From contig NZ_JASPGD010000004.1 in the NCBI RefSeq assembly GCF_030232885.1, forward strand, positions 1 through 64,000: DNA of 64,000 nucleotides, in the 5' to 3' direction. The notes below the pieces were generated by a model. That model searched no databases. It saw only the letters and a list, made by a program, of their open reading frames with translations, and was not told where the DNA came from. A program made the position numbers and the translations under genes. The DNA comes from Corynebacterium sp. MSK297. Its GTDB lineage: Bacteria; Actinomycetota; Actinomycetes; Mycobacteriales; Mycobacteriaceae. Shown here piece by piece: positions 10,018 to 18,785 of this stretch (within the stretch, counting starts at the first letter, position 1; each line of letters opens with the position of its first letter).

Positions 10018-10494
10018 ATGACTTTCTCACGTAAATTCTTCACCGCGCTCGCAGCAAGCACAGTAATCGGCGCGGGAATTCCTGCGGCGGCGTCGGCGCA
10101 GCCTGTTTCTTTTGCTTTGCCCATGCCGCAAGAATTGACGGCTGGGTCCTCGGCTGCCAGCGCTGGCGTAGCGTCCTGGAGTTTGGAACAGGCTACGAAG
10201 TTGCACTTGCTGGCTATGGGGCACCACAGCAATGAAGAAGCCCAGCGCATTGCCCAGGACTGGGCTAATCAGGCTGCGCGCGGGGAAGTGGAATTCCACG
10301 CCAATGTTGGCCGTGGCAATACTGCTCATGACCGCGGGACGGGCAATATCTACCGGCTCGCTCCGCATGAGGCTGCGCAGCGTATTGCTAGGTTGCTAAG
10401 CCCTACGAATCGCACTGATGATGGCAAGGGATATGGTGTTTCGGGCGTTGATGCGCACGGCAACGTGTACTTGGCGGAATTTTTCTTGCACTAA
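10018..10494 (+). CDS. secreted CAP/SCP-like protein
   Basis: A 158-residue exported protein. A signal peptide of about 28 residues (basic MTFSRKFF, hydrophobic AALAASTVIGAGI, then ASA-Q cleavage) precedes a domain that resembles the CAP/SCP fold. It has a helix with the spacing of NEEAQRIAQDWANQAARG, followed by VGRGNT and a C-terminal strand VYLAEFFLH. The usual CAP histidine pair is not convincingly present, so the call is tentative. The gene lies between the ABC-F ATPase and a monooxygenase-fold protein, with no sign of coupling to either. Confidence 0.55.
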   Translation: MTFSRKFFTALAASTVIGAGIPAAASAQPVSFALPMPQELTAGSSAASAGVASWSLEQATKLHLLAMGHHSNEEAQRIAQDWANQAARGEVEFHANVGRGNTAHDRGTGNIYRLAPHEAAQRIARLLSPTNRTDDGKGYGVSGVDAHGNVYLAEFFLH

Positions 10495-10543
10495 ATGTGC
10501 GTAGTCACACGCTAACGCTGTGTACACATCAACTAAATGAAGC

Positions 10544-10549
10544 GTATAA
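10544..10549 (+). promoter_or_regulatory. -10 box TATAAT of a leaderless transcript
   Basis: A perfect TATAAT lies 8 nt before the ATG at 10558. It falls inside the longer reading frame that begins at 10537, so it supports 10558 as the true start and transcription beginning at or beside that ATG. Confidence 0.55.
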
Positions 10550-10557
10550 TCGAAAAT

Positions 10558-10881
10558 ATGATCTTGATTAACGTTTCTTACCAAGTAAAGCCAGAGCACG
10601 CCGAAAACTTCCTGGAAGAGGTGTCCTGGTTCACGGAAGCTACCCAGGCGGAAGAAAAGAACCTGTTCTTTGATTGGTACCGCGACCCGAAAGATGCCAA
10701 CCACTTCATGCTGGTAGAAGGCTTCACCGATGATGGTGCGGAAGCCCACGTCACCTCTGAGCACTTCCAGCGTGCAACCGAGGAGATGCCAAAGTACTTG
10801 GTTGAAACCCCGAAGATCATCAACACCCTGATCGAGGGTAAGACCGAGTGGGACGAAATGGCTGAATTCCAGGTCAAGTAG
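10558..10881 (+). CDS. antibiotic biosynthesis monooxygenase-fold protein (YgiN-like)
   Basis: A 107-residue single-domain protein of the dimeric alpha/beta-barrel (ABM) superfamily, like putative quinol monooxygenase YgiN. It has an N-terminal strand MILINVSYQVKPEHAENFLE, a central segment FFDWYRDPKDANHFMLVEGF, and a helix with TSEHFQRATEEMPKYL. The strand-helix-strand order and the His in the last helix are standard. The substrate is not deducible, and small ABM proteins act on quinols, haem or reactive species. The perfect -10 box before the ATG indicates a single-gene leaderless transcript. Confidence 0.75.
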   Translation: MILINVSYQVKPEHAENFLEEVSWFTEATQAEEKNLFFDWYRDPKDANHFMLVEGFTDDGAEAHVTSEHFQRATEEMPKYLVETPKIINTLIEGKTEWDEMAEFQVK

Positions 10882-11018
10882 TTCCATATTAAATTGTCGT
10901 AGTGTAGCTTTCACGCTACGTGCTGTACCCGAGGGCTGTAGTACTAATCCTGGCTCCGTAGAGGAGAGGGGGTGCTATAGCCCTCACTTCATTGTGTTAA
11001 CTGTGCCACAATGGGGCT

Positions 11019-12095
11019 ATGACTAATGGTGCTATGGCTAATGGTGCAATGACTGATACACAGGATAAACAAGTAATTACTTCTGTTCGTAATGGAACGG
11101 GAATTCTTGAACTCAACCGCCCGAAGGCGCTGAATTCCCTGAATTTGGAGATGGTGGAGATTATTCACCAGGCGCTGAATGCATGGGCGAAAGATGATTC
11201 TGTTATACAAGTATTGATTTATTCCAATAACCCGAAGGGCTTTTGTGCCGGTGGTGATGTACGCGCGGCACGTGAACAAGGTCTCGCGGGCAATAAGGCC
11301 GGCGTCGACGAGTTCTTCCGCAAAGAATATGCGCTTAACGACGCCATCGATAAGTTCCCGAAGCCGTTCATTGCACTCATGGATGGGGTGGTCATGGGCG
11401 GTGGTACCGGGATTAGTGCTTTTGGCTCGCACCGTGTGGTGACCGATAAAACTTTTGTTTCTATGCCAGAGATGCTCATTGGGTTTATCACCGACGTCGG
11501 TATGACGTATTTCTTCCAGCGCATGGTTGGTTCTCGGGGCAAGGCATCTCGTGCCTTGGCGTTGTACCTGGCGACGACCGCCTACCGGATGAAGGCCGCG
11601 GATCTGCTCTGGACCGGCTATGCCACCCACCAGATTGCCTCCGATGATGCCGACGCTTTCCGCGAAGCAGTTATCGAATCCGGATACGCGGCTGCGGTGG
11701 AAAAATATGCGAACACGAACCCGGATACCGCGCCGTTGGCCTCGCAGATTGAGACTATCGAGGAAGTTTTTGCGCAGGATTCCTGGGCTGATGTCGTCAC
11801 CGCTGTGGAACAATGCGAAGATCAGGAATTCGTCACTGGCGTGAATGACACCTTGAAACATGCATCGCCGACCTCGCTGGTGGCAGCTGCGGAAATTTTC
11901 CGGGCGAATGCACAGGTTGATTCACTTGCCGACGCCTTGGATAACGAATACCGAGTTGGTGAATACTTGCGCGGCCGTCCGGATTTCGACGAGGGCGTGC
12001 GCTGCGTGCTGGTCGATAAAGACGACGAACCGCAGTTCCAGCCGGATGCGGTCTCCGAGGTTGATGTGGAGGCGATCCGTGCACTCCTCCGGTAA
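11019..12095 (+). CDS. enoyl-CoA hydratase/isomerase family protein (3-hydroxyisobutyryl-CoA hydrolase-like)
   Basis: A 358-residue crotonase-fold protein. The length and the C-terminal half (about 200-358, with RPDFDEGVRCVLVDKD) match 3-hydroxyisobutyryl-CoA hydrolases of valine breakdown rather than short enoyl-CoA hydratases. It has LNRPKALNSLN near residue 27, the CoA oxyanion motif FCAGGDVRA, GVVMGGGTGISAFGSHRVV, and MPEMLIGFITDVGMTYF. The N-terminus contains a 15-nt near-repeat (MTNGA, MANGA, then MTD), giving three possible ATG starts at 11019, 11034 and 11049. The last is the shortest form that leaves the fold intact. The downstream membrane gene overlaps its 3' end. Confidence 0.8.
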   Translation: MTNGAMANGAMTDTQDKQVITSVRNGTGILELNRPKALNSLNLEMVEIIHQALNAWAKDDSVIQVLIYSNNPKGFCAGGDVRAAREQGLAGNKAGVDEFFRKEYALNDAIDKFPKPFIALMDGVVMGGGTGISAFGSHRVVTDKTFVSMPEMLIGFITDVGMTYFFQRMVGSRGKASRALALYLATTAYRMKAADLLWTGYATHQIASDDADAFREAVIESGYAAAVEKYANTNPDTAPLASQIETIEEVFAQDSWADVVTAVEQCEDQEFVTGVNDTLKHASPTSLVAAAEIFRANAQVDSLADALDNEYRVGEYLRGRPDFDEGVRCVLVDKDDEPQFQPDAVSEVDVEAIRALLR

Positions 12096-12831
12096 TACCG
12101 GTCACAAAACCGACCGTCTGGAACCCCCGAAATTTCAGTTCGGCTGGTACTTAGCGTGTACAGCAGTCATTGTTGCCGCGCTGGGTTTTATTTGGATTAA
12201 CTGGCATGCCGTGCCAGACCCGATGCCTACACACTTCGATGCTTCCGGGCACGCAGATGGCTTTACCAACAAATCATTTCCCGCCGCGATAGCTCATGTT
12301 GCTGTGGGCCCAGCCATCGCCACGGTAGTGGGTGCGGGCGCTGGCGGGATTTTGGTGGGAATTGCAGGCCAGACCAAAAATGGCTTGCAAGACAAACCCG
12401 AACGTTCGATTAATCGGCAGCGTTTACTGGCGCAGCTGATGCAGCCGATGCTAGGAAAGTTTAGTTTCGCGCTCGTGGTGGTGTTGGTGGTCAGCATTAC
12501 CGCCGGATTGTTTCAGTTTCCTGTTGTGGGCACCGGGGCAGTCAGCCTGTGGTTGCTTATCGGTGCGATTCTCGCAGTCGCTTTCGGCATTGTCGTGGGT
12601 AGCGCGCGGATCATGCAGAAATTAGATGAGCGCTATCCACCGGACGATCCCCGAGATAAGCTCAAATATGGAATGTTTTATCACAACCCGGATAACCCGA
12701 GGCTATGGGTAGAGCTGGAACCGGGGATGAATGTCACCGTGAATTTTGCGCACCGCACTGCCTGGTGGATCGCCGGAATCTTTATTCCAGCCATCCTTGC
12801 GGTGGTGGCGCTGCCAATAGTTGTGGCCTAG
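12079..12831 (+). CDS. DUF1648/DUF5808 integral membrane protein
   Basis: A 250-residue membrane protein. GTG at 12079 is chosen because GGAGG (12068-12072) lies 6 nt before it, inside the end of the upstream gene. The two genes therefore overlap by 17 nt and are probably translationally coupled. It has an N-terminal helix, then a DUF1648 signature (LPMPTHFDASGHADGF-like region at about 40-60, here PDPMPTHFDASGHADG), and three further helices. Its C-terminal segment, YHNPDNPRLWVELEPGMNVTVNFAH, fits DUF5808. Related Bacillus proteins include SdpI-type immunity or signal proteins, but function here is unknown. Confidence 0.7.
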   Translation: MHSSGNTGHKTDRLEPPKFQFGWYLACTAVIVAALGFIWINWHAVPDPMPTHFDASGHADGFTNKSFPAAIAHVAVGPAIATVVGAGAGGILVGIAGQTKNGLQDKPERSINRQRLLAQLMQPMLGKFSFALVVVLVVSITAGLFQFPVVGTGAVSLWLLIGAILAVAFGIVVGSARIMQKLDERYPPDDPRDKLKYGMFYHNPDNPRLWVELEPGMNVTVNFAHRTAWWIAGIFIPAILAVVALPIVVA

Positions 12832-12862
12832 CCCCTGAATTTTGCTACAGGAACTAGGCCAC
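12823..12862. terminator. inverted repeat between convergent genes
   Basis: A perfect 9-bp stem (GTGGCCTAG and CTAGGCCAC, 22-nt loop) covers the stop codon of the membrane protein gene. It lies before the convergent malate synthase gene. There is no clear U-tract on either side. Confidence 0.35.
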
Positions 12863-12932
12863 GTGGAACTCGTGTTCGTGTACCACTGCGCTGTTTCCGC
12901 GCTTGAGCACACCAGGACGAATCGGTGAATTG

Positions 12933-15116
12933 TTAAGCGTTTTTCGCTTTGAACTCACGACGACGAGCGTGCAAGATCGGCTCAGTGTATCCGGATGGGG
13001 ACTCGGTGCCCTTGAAAATTAGGTCGCGAGCTGCCTGGAATGCCACCGAATCGTCGAAGTTCGGAGCCATATTGCGGTAGGCGTCGTCGCCAGCGTTTTG
13101 CTTGTCGACGACCTCTGCCATCTTCTGCAGCTCCTGCTCGACGAAGTCCTTGCTGACGACGTCGTGCTCAATCCAGTTAGCCAGCAGTTGTGAGGAAATA
13201 CGCAGGGTAGCGCGGTCCTCCATCAGGGAGACGTCGTAAAGATCTGGGACCTTGGAACAACCGACACCCTGTTCTACCCAGCGGACCACGTAGCCCAGGA
13301 TGGACTGACAGTTGTTGTCGACTTCTTCCTTCTTCACCTCGTCGGACCAGTCTGGGTTTTCGGCAACCGGGACGGTCAACAGGTTGTGGAAGTTGTCGCG
13401 CTCGCCGGCCTTGCGGAATTCTTCCTGCACCTGCGGCACATTGACGTGGTGATAGTGAGTGGCGTGCAAAGTTGCGCCGGTAGGGGATGGCACCCAGGCG
13501 GTTGATGCACCTTCTTTCAGCTGCCCGATCTTTTTGTCCAGCATGTCTGCCATCAACTCGGTCATGGCCCACATGCCTTTACCGATTTGTGCCTTACCAG
13601 GCAGTCCCAGTGCGACACCGGTGTCGACGTTGATGTCTTCGTACGCTTGCTTCCATGGCGCGGTCTGCATATCAGCCTTGCGCACCATCGGTCCAGCTTG
13701 CATGGAGGTGTGGATCTCATCACCGGTGCGATCCAAGAAGCCGGTGTTGATGAAGGCAACGCGCTCGCTGACCGCGGTGATCGCAGCAGCCAGGTTGGCC
13801 GAGGTGCGACGTTCTTCGTCCATCACGCCAACCTTCAGGGTGTTTTTCTCTAGGCCCAGTAGCTCTTCCACCGAAGCGAACAACTGGTTGGTGAACGCTA
13901 CTTCGGCAGAACCGTGCTGCTTTGGCTTCACGATGTAGATTGAGCCCGCGCGGGAGTTCTTCCGAGGGTTATCCGATTGCAATCCTGGGATAGCGCAGGC
14001 GCTGGTCAAAACAGCGTCCATGATGCCTTCGAAGACTTCTTCGCCGTCGACCAGGATGGCTGGGTTGGTCATCAGGTGACCGACGTTGCGCACCAGCAAC
14101 AGAGCGCGACCGTGTAGGGTCTGTTCGGTGCCGGAAAGGTCCGTGTAAGTGCGGTCGTCGTTGAGCTTACGGGTGATGGTCTTGCCGCCTTTTTCCAGCT
14201 CTTCTTTCAGCTCACCGGTGTTCAGACCGAACCAGTTGTAGTAGCCCAGGGTTTTGTCTTCACCGTCGACGGCGGCAACGGAGTCTTCGAAGTCCACGAT
14301 GGTGGAGGTGGCTGATTCTAGAATGACGTCCGAAACCCCGGCCTTATCGGTCTTGCCGACGGGGTGTTCTGGGTTGATCTGGATCAGGATGTGCAGGCCG
14401 TTGTTGCGCAGCACCACCTCGGATGGTGCGGATTTCTCGCCATTGAAACCGACGAGCTGTTCGGGATTGGCCAGGCTAGTGGTGGAGCCATTCACGGTGA
14501 CTGTCAGCTTGTTGCCGTCGATGGCATAAGATTCGGCGTCGGCATGCGAACCGTTTTCCAGGGGAGCGACCTCGTCCAGGAAGTTTCGGGCCCAAGCGAT
14601 GACTTTGTCCCCGCGCACCGGGTTATAGGAATCACCTGGCTCAGCGCCGCCTTCTTCCGAGATAGCGTCTGTGCCGTACAAAGCGTCGTACAGCGAACCC
14701 CAACGCGCATTAGCAGCGTTTAGTGCAAATCGTGCGTTGAGAACTGGAACGACAAGCTGTGGGCCAGCAACGTCGGCGATTTCGGAATCCAGGTTGGCGG
14801 TGGTGACGTCAGCTGGTGCTGGCTTGTCTTCCAGGTAGCCGATCTCGCGCAGATACTTCTCGTGTTCTACTGGATCTGGTTGGCCTGGGTTGGCCCGGAA
14901 GTGTTCGTCGAGGGTCTTTTGCAGTTCGTCACGGCGCGCTAATAGTTCCTTGTTGCGCGGGGTGTGGGTGCGGATGATGTCTGCAAAACCATTCCAGAAT
15001 TTGTCGGCGTCGATGCCGATACGTGGCAGCACGGTGCCGTTGACGAATTCGTAGAGGGTGTTGTCGACGTTGAGGCCTGCAACCTCTGTGCGTGGGGTGG
15101 TGTCTTTGCTAGTCAT
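12933..15116 (-). CDS. aceB: malate synthase G
   Basis: This enzyme condenses glyoxylate with acetyl-CoA to malate, the second step of the glyoxylate bypass. The G-type monomeric enzyme is 727 residues long from the ATG at 15116, which has AAGGAG just upstream. The longer frame to 15275 runs into the promoter region. Conserved segments visible include [14 protein letters not shown] (glyoxylate/Mg site), [13 protein letters not shown] and [17 protein letters not shown] near the C-terminus. It is transcribed away from aceA across a shared 427-bp control region, as in C. glutamicum, where RamA, RamB and GlxR adjust both genes to acetate. Confidence 0.96.
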   Translation of the reverse strand: MTSKDTTPRTEVAGLNVDNTLYEFVNGTVLPRIGIDADKFWNGFADIIRTHTPRNKELLARRDELQKTLDEHFRANPGQPDPVEHEKYLREIGYLEDKPAPADVTTANLDSEIADVAGPQLVVPVLNARFALNAANARWGSLYDALYGTDAISEEGGAEPGDSYNPVRGDKVIAWARNFLDEVAPLENGSHADAESYAIDGNKLTVTVNGSTTSLANPEQLVGFNGEKSAPSEVVLRNNGLHILIQINPEHPVGKTDKAGVSDVILESATSTIVDFEDSVAAVDGEDKTLGYYNWFGLNTGELKEELEKGGKTITRKLNDDRTYTDLSGTEQTLHGRALLLVRNVGHLMTNPAILVDGEEVFEGIMDAVLTSACAIPGLQSDNPRKNSRAGSIYIVKPKQHGSAEVAFTNQLFASVEELLGLEKNTLKVGVMDEERRTSANLAAAITAVSERVAFINTGFLDRTGDEIHTSMQAGPMVRKADMQTAPWKQAYEDINVDTGVALGLPGKAQIGKGMWAMTELMADMLDKKIGQLKEGASTAWVPSPTGATLHATHYHHVNVPQVQEEFRKAGERDNFHNLLTVPVAENPDWSDEVKKEEVDNNCQSILGYVVRWVEQGVGCSKVPDLYDVSLMEDRATLRISSQLLANWIEHDVVSKDFVEQELQKMAEVVDKQNAGDDAYRNMAPNFDDSVAFQAARDLIFKGTESPSGYTEPILHARRREFKAKNA

Positions 15117-15224
15117 AAAACTCCTTCTAATCCTCGCGGTCAGACCCTCAGGGGAGTAGGTGACCGGTGTGCGTGCGGACTCACGACGGACGGTCATTGT
15201 GCCCCGGGGCATGAGACCACAATA

Positions 15225-15240
15225 AGTGAATTGCCTCACT
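15225..15240. promoter_or_regulatory. candidate GlxR-like palindrome near aceB
   Basis: AGTGA-N6-TCACT is a perfect palindrome differing from the GlxR consensus (TGTGA-N6-TCACA) at the two outer bases. It lies about 110 bp upstream of the aceB start. GlxR control of aceB is known in C. glutamicum. Confidence 0.4.
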
Positions 15241-15306
15241 GTGTGTAATGCGGTTCTGGAATCGCGTAATTTCACCCCTGTTCGAATATCGAAAATAACT
15301 TAAGAA

Positions 15307-15348
15307 AACAGTCCAATCGTACTGTTTTAACAGTATGGCTGTACTGTT
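15307..15348. promoter_or_regulatory. symmetric four-hexamer operator array in the aceB-aceA region
   Basis: Four copies of one hexamer occur as AACAGT-N8-ACTGTT-N2-AACAGT-N8-ACTGTT. The central pair forms the palindrome TACTGTTTTAACAGTA (15320-15335), and the whole array has dyad symmetry about 15327/15328. It lies mid-way between the two divergent genes, where a regulator of both would bind. It is not the described RamA (C- or G-run) or RamB motif. C/G runs of the RamA type do occur nearby, for example at about 15273, 15374 and 15447. Confidence 0.6.
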
Positions 15349-15504
15349 TAGCTCCGGCATTCATACACCACATAGGGGGTTTTTGTTCTTAGGGTGCTGT
15401 TCAGTAGGTGTTTTTATCTCGAAAACCTATGTGAATTCCGCCACTACCCCCGTTTGCTGTAGATCACACGCAATTCTTGACGTGATTGGTTTCATGACTC
15501 ATTA

Positions 15505-15520
15505 TGTGAATCAACTCATA
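15505..15520. promoter_or_regulatory. candidate GlxR site near aceA
   Basis: TGTGAATCAACTCATA matches TGTGA-N6-TCACA at all but one defined position. It lies about 24 bp before the aceA ATG, where binding would repress. Confidence 0.4.
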
Positions 15521-15543
15521 AGCCAACGAGAAAGGGAGTTGCG

Positions 15544-16836
15544 ATGACTACTACCGGTCAAGCACGTACCGCCGCAGAAATCCAAAAAGACTGGGATGAA
15601 AACCCTCGCTGGGCCAACGTCACCCGTGACTACACGGCAGAAAAGGTAGCCGAGCTGCAAGGCAATGTTGTCGAAGAACACACCCTGGCACGCCGTGGCT
15701 CCGAGATCCTGTGGGAAGAAGTCTCGAAGGGCGATGGACACTACATCAACGCATTAGGTGCCCTGACCGGTAACCAGGCCGTACAGCAGGTCCGTGGTGG
15801 TCTGAAGGCTGTGTACCTGTCCGGCTGGCAGGTTGCCGGTGATGCCAACTTGGCTGGCCACACCTACCCAGATCAGTCGCTGTACCCAGCGAACTCCGTT
15901 CCGCAGGTGGTTCGCCGTATCAACAACGCACTGCTGCGCGCCGACGAGATTGCTCGTGTGGAAGGCGATGACTCCATTGACAACTGGCTGGTTCCTATCG
16001 TTGCCGATGGTGAAGCCGGATTCGGTGGCGCACTGAACGTTTACGAGCTGCAGAAGGCCATGATCAACGCCGGCGCTGCAGGTACCCACTGGGAAGACCA
16101 GCTGGCTTCCGAAAAGAAGTGTGGACACCTGGGCGGTAAGGTCTTGATCCCTACCCAGCAGCACATCCGTACCCTGTCGTCTGCACGTCTGGCTGCCGAC
16201 GTTGCTGGTGTTCCAACCGTCGTTATTGCACGTACCGACGCAGAAGCTGCAACTCTGATCACCTCAGACGTTGATGATCGCGACAAGCCATTCATCGAAG
16301 GCGACCGCACCGCAGAAGGCTACTACCACGTACGTCCAGGCATCGAGCCGTGTATCGCACGTGCAAAGTCCTATGCACCGTACTCTGATCTGATCTGGAT
16401 GGAAACCGGTGTCCCAGACCTGGAAGCCGCGAAACAGTTCGCAGAGGCAGTCAAGGCTGAATTCCCAGACCAGAAGCTGGCATACAACTGCTCGCCATCG
16501 TTCAACTGGTCCAAGCATCTGGACGACGAGACCATCGCGAAGTTCCAGAAAGAACTGGGTGCCATGGGCTTTACCTTCCAGTTCATTACCCTGGCAGGTT
16601 TCCACTCCCTGAACTACGGCATGTTCGACCTGGCACACGGCTACGCACGCAACGGCATGACCTCGTTCGTCGAGCTGCAGAACAAGGAATTCGCTGCAGC
16701 AGAAGAGCGCGGCTTCACCGCCGTCAAGCACCAGCGTGAGGTCGGTGCTGGTTACTTCGACAACATCGCCACCACCGTCGACCCAACGTCGTCGACCACC
16801 GCACTGAAGGGTTCCACTGAGGAAGGCCAGTTCTAA
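15544..16836 (+). CDS. aceA: isocitrate lyase
   Basis: Isocitrate lyase splits isocitrate into glyoxylate and succinate, the first step of the glyoxylate bypass needed for growth on acetate or fatty acids. The product is 430 residues, the usual bacterial length. The catalytic signature [10 protein letters not shown] is at 191-200, with the active-site Cys at 193. Also visible are [21 protein letters not shown] and [16 protein letters not shown] precedes the ATG. It is divergent from aceB and followed after 2 nt by rraA. Confidence 0.98.
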   Translation: MTTTGQARTAAEIQKDWDENPRWANVTRDYTAEKVAELQGNVVEEHTLARRGSEILWEEVSKGDGHYINALGALTGNQAVQQVRGGLKAVYLSGWQVAGDANLAGHTYPDQSLYPANSVPQVVRRINNALLRADEIARVEGDDSIDNWLVPIVADGEAGFGGALNVYELQKAMINAGAAGTHWEDQLASEKKCGHLGGKVLIPTQQHIRTLSSARLAADVAGVPTVVIARTDAEAATLITSDVDDRDKPFIEGDRTAEGYYHVRPGIEPCIARAKSYAPYSDLIWMETGVPDLEAAKQFAEAVKAEFPDQKLAYNCSPSFNWSKHLDDETIAKFQKELGAMGFTFQFITLAGFHSLNYGMFDLAHGYARNGMTSFVELQNKEFAAAEERGFTAVKHQREVGAGYFDNIATTVDPTSSTTALKGSTEEGQF

Positions 16837-16838
16837 TC

Positions 16839-17339
16839 ATGGCGATCCAATTCGTTCCCACCGCCGATATCGGAGACATCCACGGTGAACAGCTACGCAG
16901 CTGCGACAAGCAGTTCACCAACTACGGAGGAAGAACCGACTTTTGCGGCAAGATTTCCACCATCCAGGCAATTCAAGATAATGCCTTGGTGAAAGAGATC
17001 TTGAACCAACCGAACGAAGGCGGAGTCTTGGTTATCGATGCCCAAGAAAATCTGCATACCGCTATGGTCGGCGACATGATCGCTGGCGCAGGCGTGGATA
17101 ACGGCTGGGCCGGGATCATCGTTAATGGAGCCATCCGGGATTCCCAAGAAATCGGCACTATGAATATTGGTGTCAAGGCTTTGGGAACCAACCCGCGCAA
17201 ATCTGCGAAAGATAAGGTTGGCAAAGTTGATATCACCGTGCAATTTGGTGGCATTGAATTTGTCCCTGGCCAGTACGTTTACGCCGATGCTGACGGCATT
17301 GTCGTGAGCGAGGAACCAGTAGAAGCTAAAGAAAGCTAG
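16839..17339 (+). CDS. rraA: RraA-family protein (putative aldolase/oxaloacetate decarboxylase)
   Basis: A 166-residue trimeric RraA/MenG-fold protein. Members include the E. coli RNase E inhibitor RraA and class II HMG/CHA aldolases, which also decarboxylate oxaloacetate. The active-site spacing of the enzymes is kept: Asp in VGDMIAGAG, then 20 residues, then R-D-x-x-E in GAIRDSQEIG. E. coli RraA has RQVDD at that point, so an enzymatic role is plausible here. Further family blocks are KALGTNPRKS and YVYADADGIVVSEEP. It starts 2 nt after the aceA stop, so it is co-translated with isocitrate lyase. This suggests handling of a C4 or C5 keto-acid connected with the glyoxylate bypass, but that is inference. 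Confidence 0.85.
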   Translation: MAIQFVPTADIGDIHGEQLRSCDKQFTNYGGRTDFCGKISTIQAIQDNALVKEILNQPNEGGVLVIDAQENLHTAMVGDMIAGAGVDNGWAGIIVNGAIRDSQEIGTMNIGVKALGTNPRKSAKDKVGKVDITVQFGGIEFVPGQYVYADADGIVVSEEPVEAKES

Positions 17340-17374
17340 TACTAACTAGCAACTCACTACGCAGATCGGAGCCT

Positions 17375-17404
17375 GGGAGCTAGCAGGTGTGAGAGCTAGC
17401 TCCC
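17375..17404. terminator. terminator of the aceA-rraA operon
   Basis: A perfect 10-bp stem (GGGAGCTAGC and GCTAGCTCCC, 10-nt loop) follows rraA and precedes a convergent gene. The downstream T-run is short (cttttcg at about 17415). Confidence 0.6.
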
Positions 17405-17449
17405 GGGCTCTGGGCTTTTCGTAGACGCCACTTTTGTGCAGAACCGGCA

Positions 17450-18661
17450 TTATGCCGGAAACACCAGGACTCCGAATGTGTGCTCATCGAGCTTGTCGAT
17501 ACGGTGGGTAGAGCACTGCGTTATTTGTGCACAAGCCGCAACCAGGGCTGTGATGACATCCGCATAGTTGTGAGCAGCCGATGCCACGGTGCTGCGGTAA
17601 TTATCGGTTTTCGGCCCATATGTATTTCGCAAACAGTGGCGCATCCGGCGCAGACTAAGATGCGGCCGGACGAAATCAAGCACGCCGTTGTTGATACCAA
17701 AATCCAAGATCTTGCGGCTTTCTTGTGCTCCTAGGGTACCTGCCAGGTTGGGATCGGCCCAGGCCCAGGTCCAGGTTTCATTCTTGATAGTCGCAAGAGC
17801 CCAGCCGCCTTCGACGCCGGCAGCTCCGGCAGGTCCTGAGACTCCGGAAGTAGTGGGTGTAGGTGCGCTGAACTCGTCAGAATATTGCTCGATGTGCTGT
17901 TGCCCGTGGCTGACGAGCTCGTCGATCGTGGGCTGTACTGGTGCCTGCGCATCCGCCGGGGACGTGGAGACATCGATGGCAACACCATCCCGAACAGCTA
18001 CCACGATCCGCTTGTCACCGGATCCCATGTAGATTACCTCTGCGAAGTCTGCATTGTCATGAAATTCAAGATCACGCGCCACCGCAAACCCCTGCAGAGC
18101 ACGCACGGTGTCGTAGCCTTCGGGCAGTTGCGCCAGACCATGCGTCAGTGCCCGTGGAACTGGTCCTGCCTTAGCAAAATCTACAATCATGACCACAGCG
18201 AAGCACTGCGGCTCATCTGAGCGAGATTTCCCAGTAAGCGGAACCAATACTGCTGGAATATTACGAAACACCGTGCGCGCAGCAGTCAGCAGCTGATCAC
18301 TTGCCGTCTGTACCTGCTGTGGATCCAATTCGGGGATATCCGTTGCACAATCCACGACCGCAGTGGTCTGCCAGTACCACTGGTCGCCGACCATAGTCGC
18401 GACCCAGGTACCGGACAACTTTACTCTTTGCTTGCTGTTTGTGCTTGTAAAAGAGACCGTAACTGGCCGGTCCCAGTCGTCGACAAGCGAGTCCTTTGCA
18501 GTATTGCGTCCCGGATGCCCGGCAGGGCGGCGGTCTGAGGCTACAGTCAGTTGCACGTGGGAAATCTCGCCGAAACGGGTGCGGAATAAGGCCATACAAT
18601 CGGCCTGAGCCAGGAAACCATCGGTCGCGATATCGGTGACTGTGCGCGGGGCAGAAAGCAT
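17450..18661 (-). CDS. DUF6882 family protein
   Basis: A 403-residue cytoplasmic protein of unknown function from the ATG at 18661. The C-terminal half carries the DUF6882 pattern, with a tryptophan-rich strand WALATIKNETWTWAWADPNL followed by a long helical region. The N-terminal half (MLSAPRTVTDIATDGFLAQ, then FGEISHVQLTV) looks like a diverged copy of the same module. The frame stays open upstream to ATGs at 18766 and 18787. That extension contains three 15-nt tandem repeats encoding pentapeptides of the form L-(G/D)-E-T-x. Because the opposite-strand gene starts at 18786, the shorter form is preferred, but the start is uncertain. Confidence 0.7.
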   Translation of the reverse strand: MLSAPRTVTDIATDGFLAQADCMALFRTRFGEISHVQLTVASDRRPAGHPGRNTAKDSLVDDWDRPVTVSFTSTNSKQRVKLSGTWVATMVGDQWYWQTTAVVDCATDIPELDPQQVQTASDQLLTAARTVFRNIPAVLVPLTGKSRSDEPQCFAVVMIVDFAKAGPVPRALTHGLAQLPEGYDTVRALQGFAVARDLEFHDNADFAEVIYMGSGDKRIVVAVRDGVAIDVSTSPADAQAPVQPTIDELVSHGQQHIEQYSDEFSAPTPTTSGVSGPAGAAGVEGGWALATIKNETWTWAWADPNLAGTLGAQESRKILDFGINNGVLDFVRPHLSLRRMRHCLRNTYGPKTDNYRSTVASAAHNYADVITALVAACAQITQCSTHRIDKLDEHTFGVLVFPA

Positions 18662-18693
18662 AGCATTGAGTCTACAAGCCAACCCCTGATCGG

Positions 18694-18738
18694 CTGTCTC
18701 ACCTAGGTCAGTCTCATCCAGGCCAGTCTCACCCAGGG
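18694..18738. repeat. three imperfect 15-bp tandem repeats
   Basis: Units at 18694-18708, 18709-18723 and 18724-18738 share the pattern C(T/A)GTCTCA(C/T)C(T/C)AGG. They lie between the preferred start of the DUF6882 gene and the divergent membrane-protein gene. The 15-nt period keeps the reading frame. Confidence 0.75.
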
Positions 18739-18785
18739 CTGGATCTATCAGTGAGCTGCCAACCATGCACTGTAAAGTGTCCACC

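Noticed and set aside
12897..12932. Extra coding sequence after malate synthase
   Set aside because: No frame of useful length. The gap contains only the end of the intergenic region.
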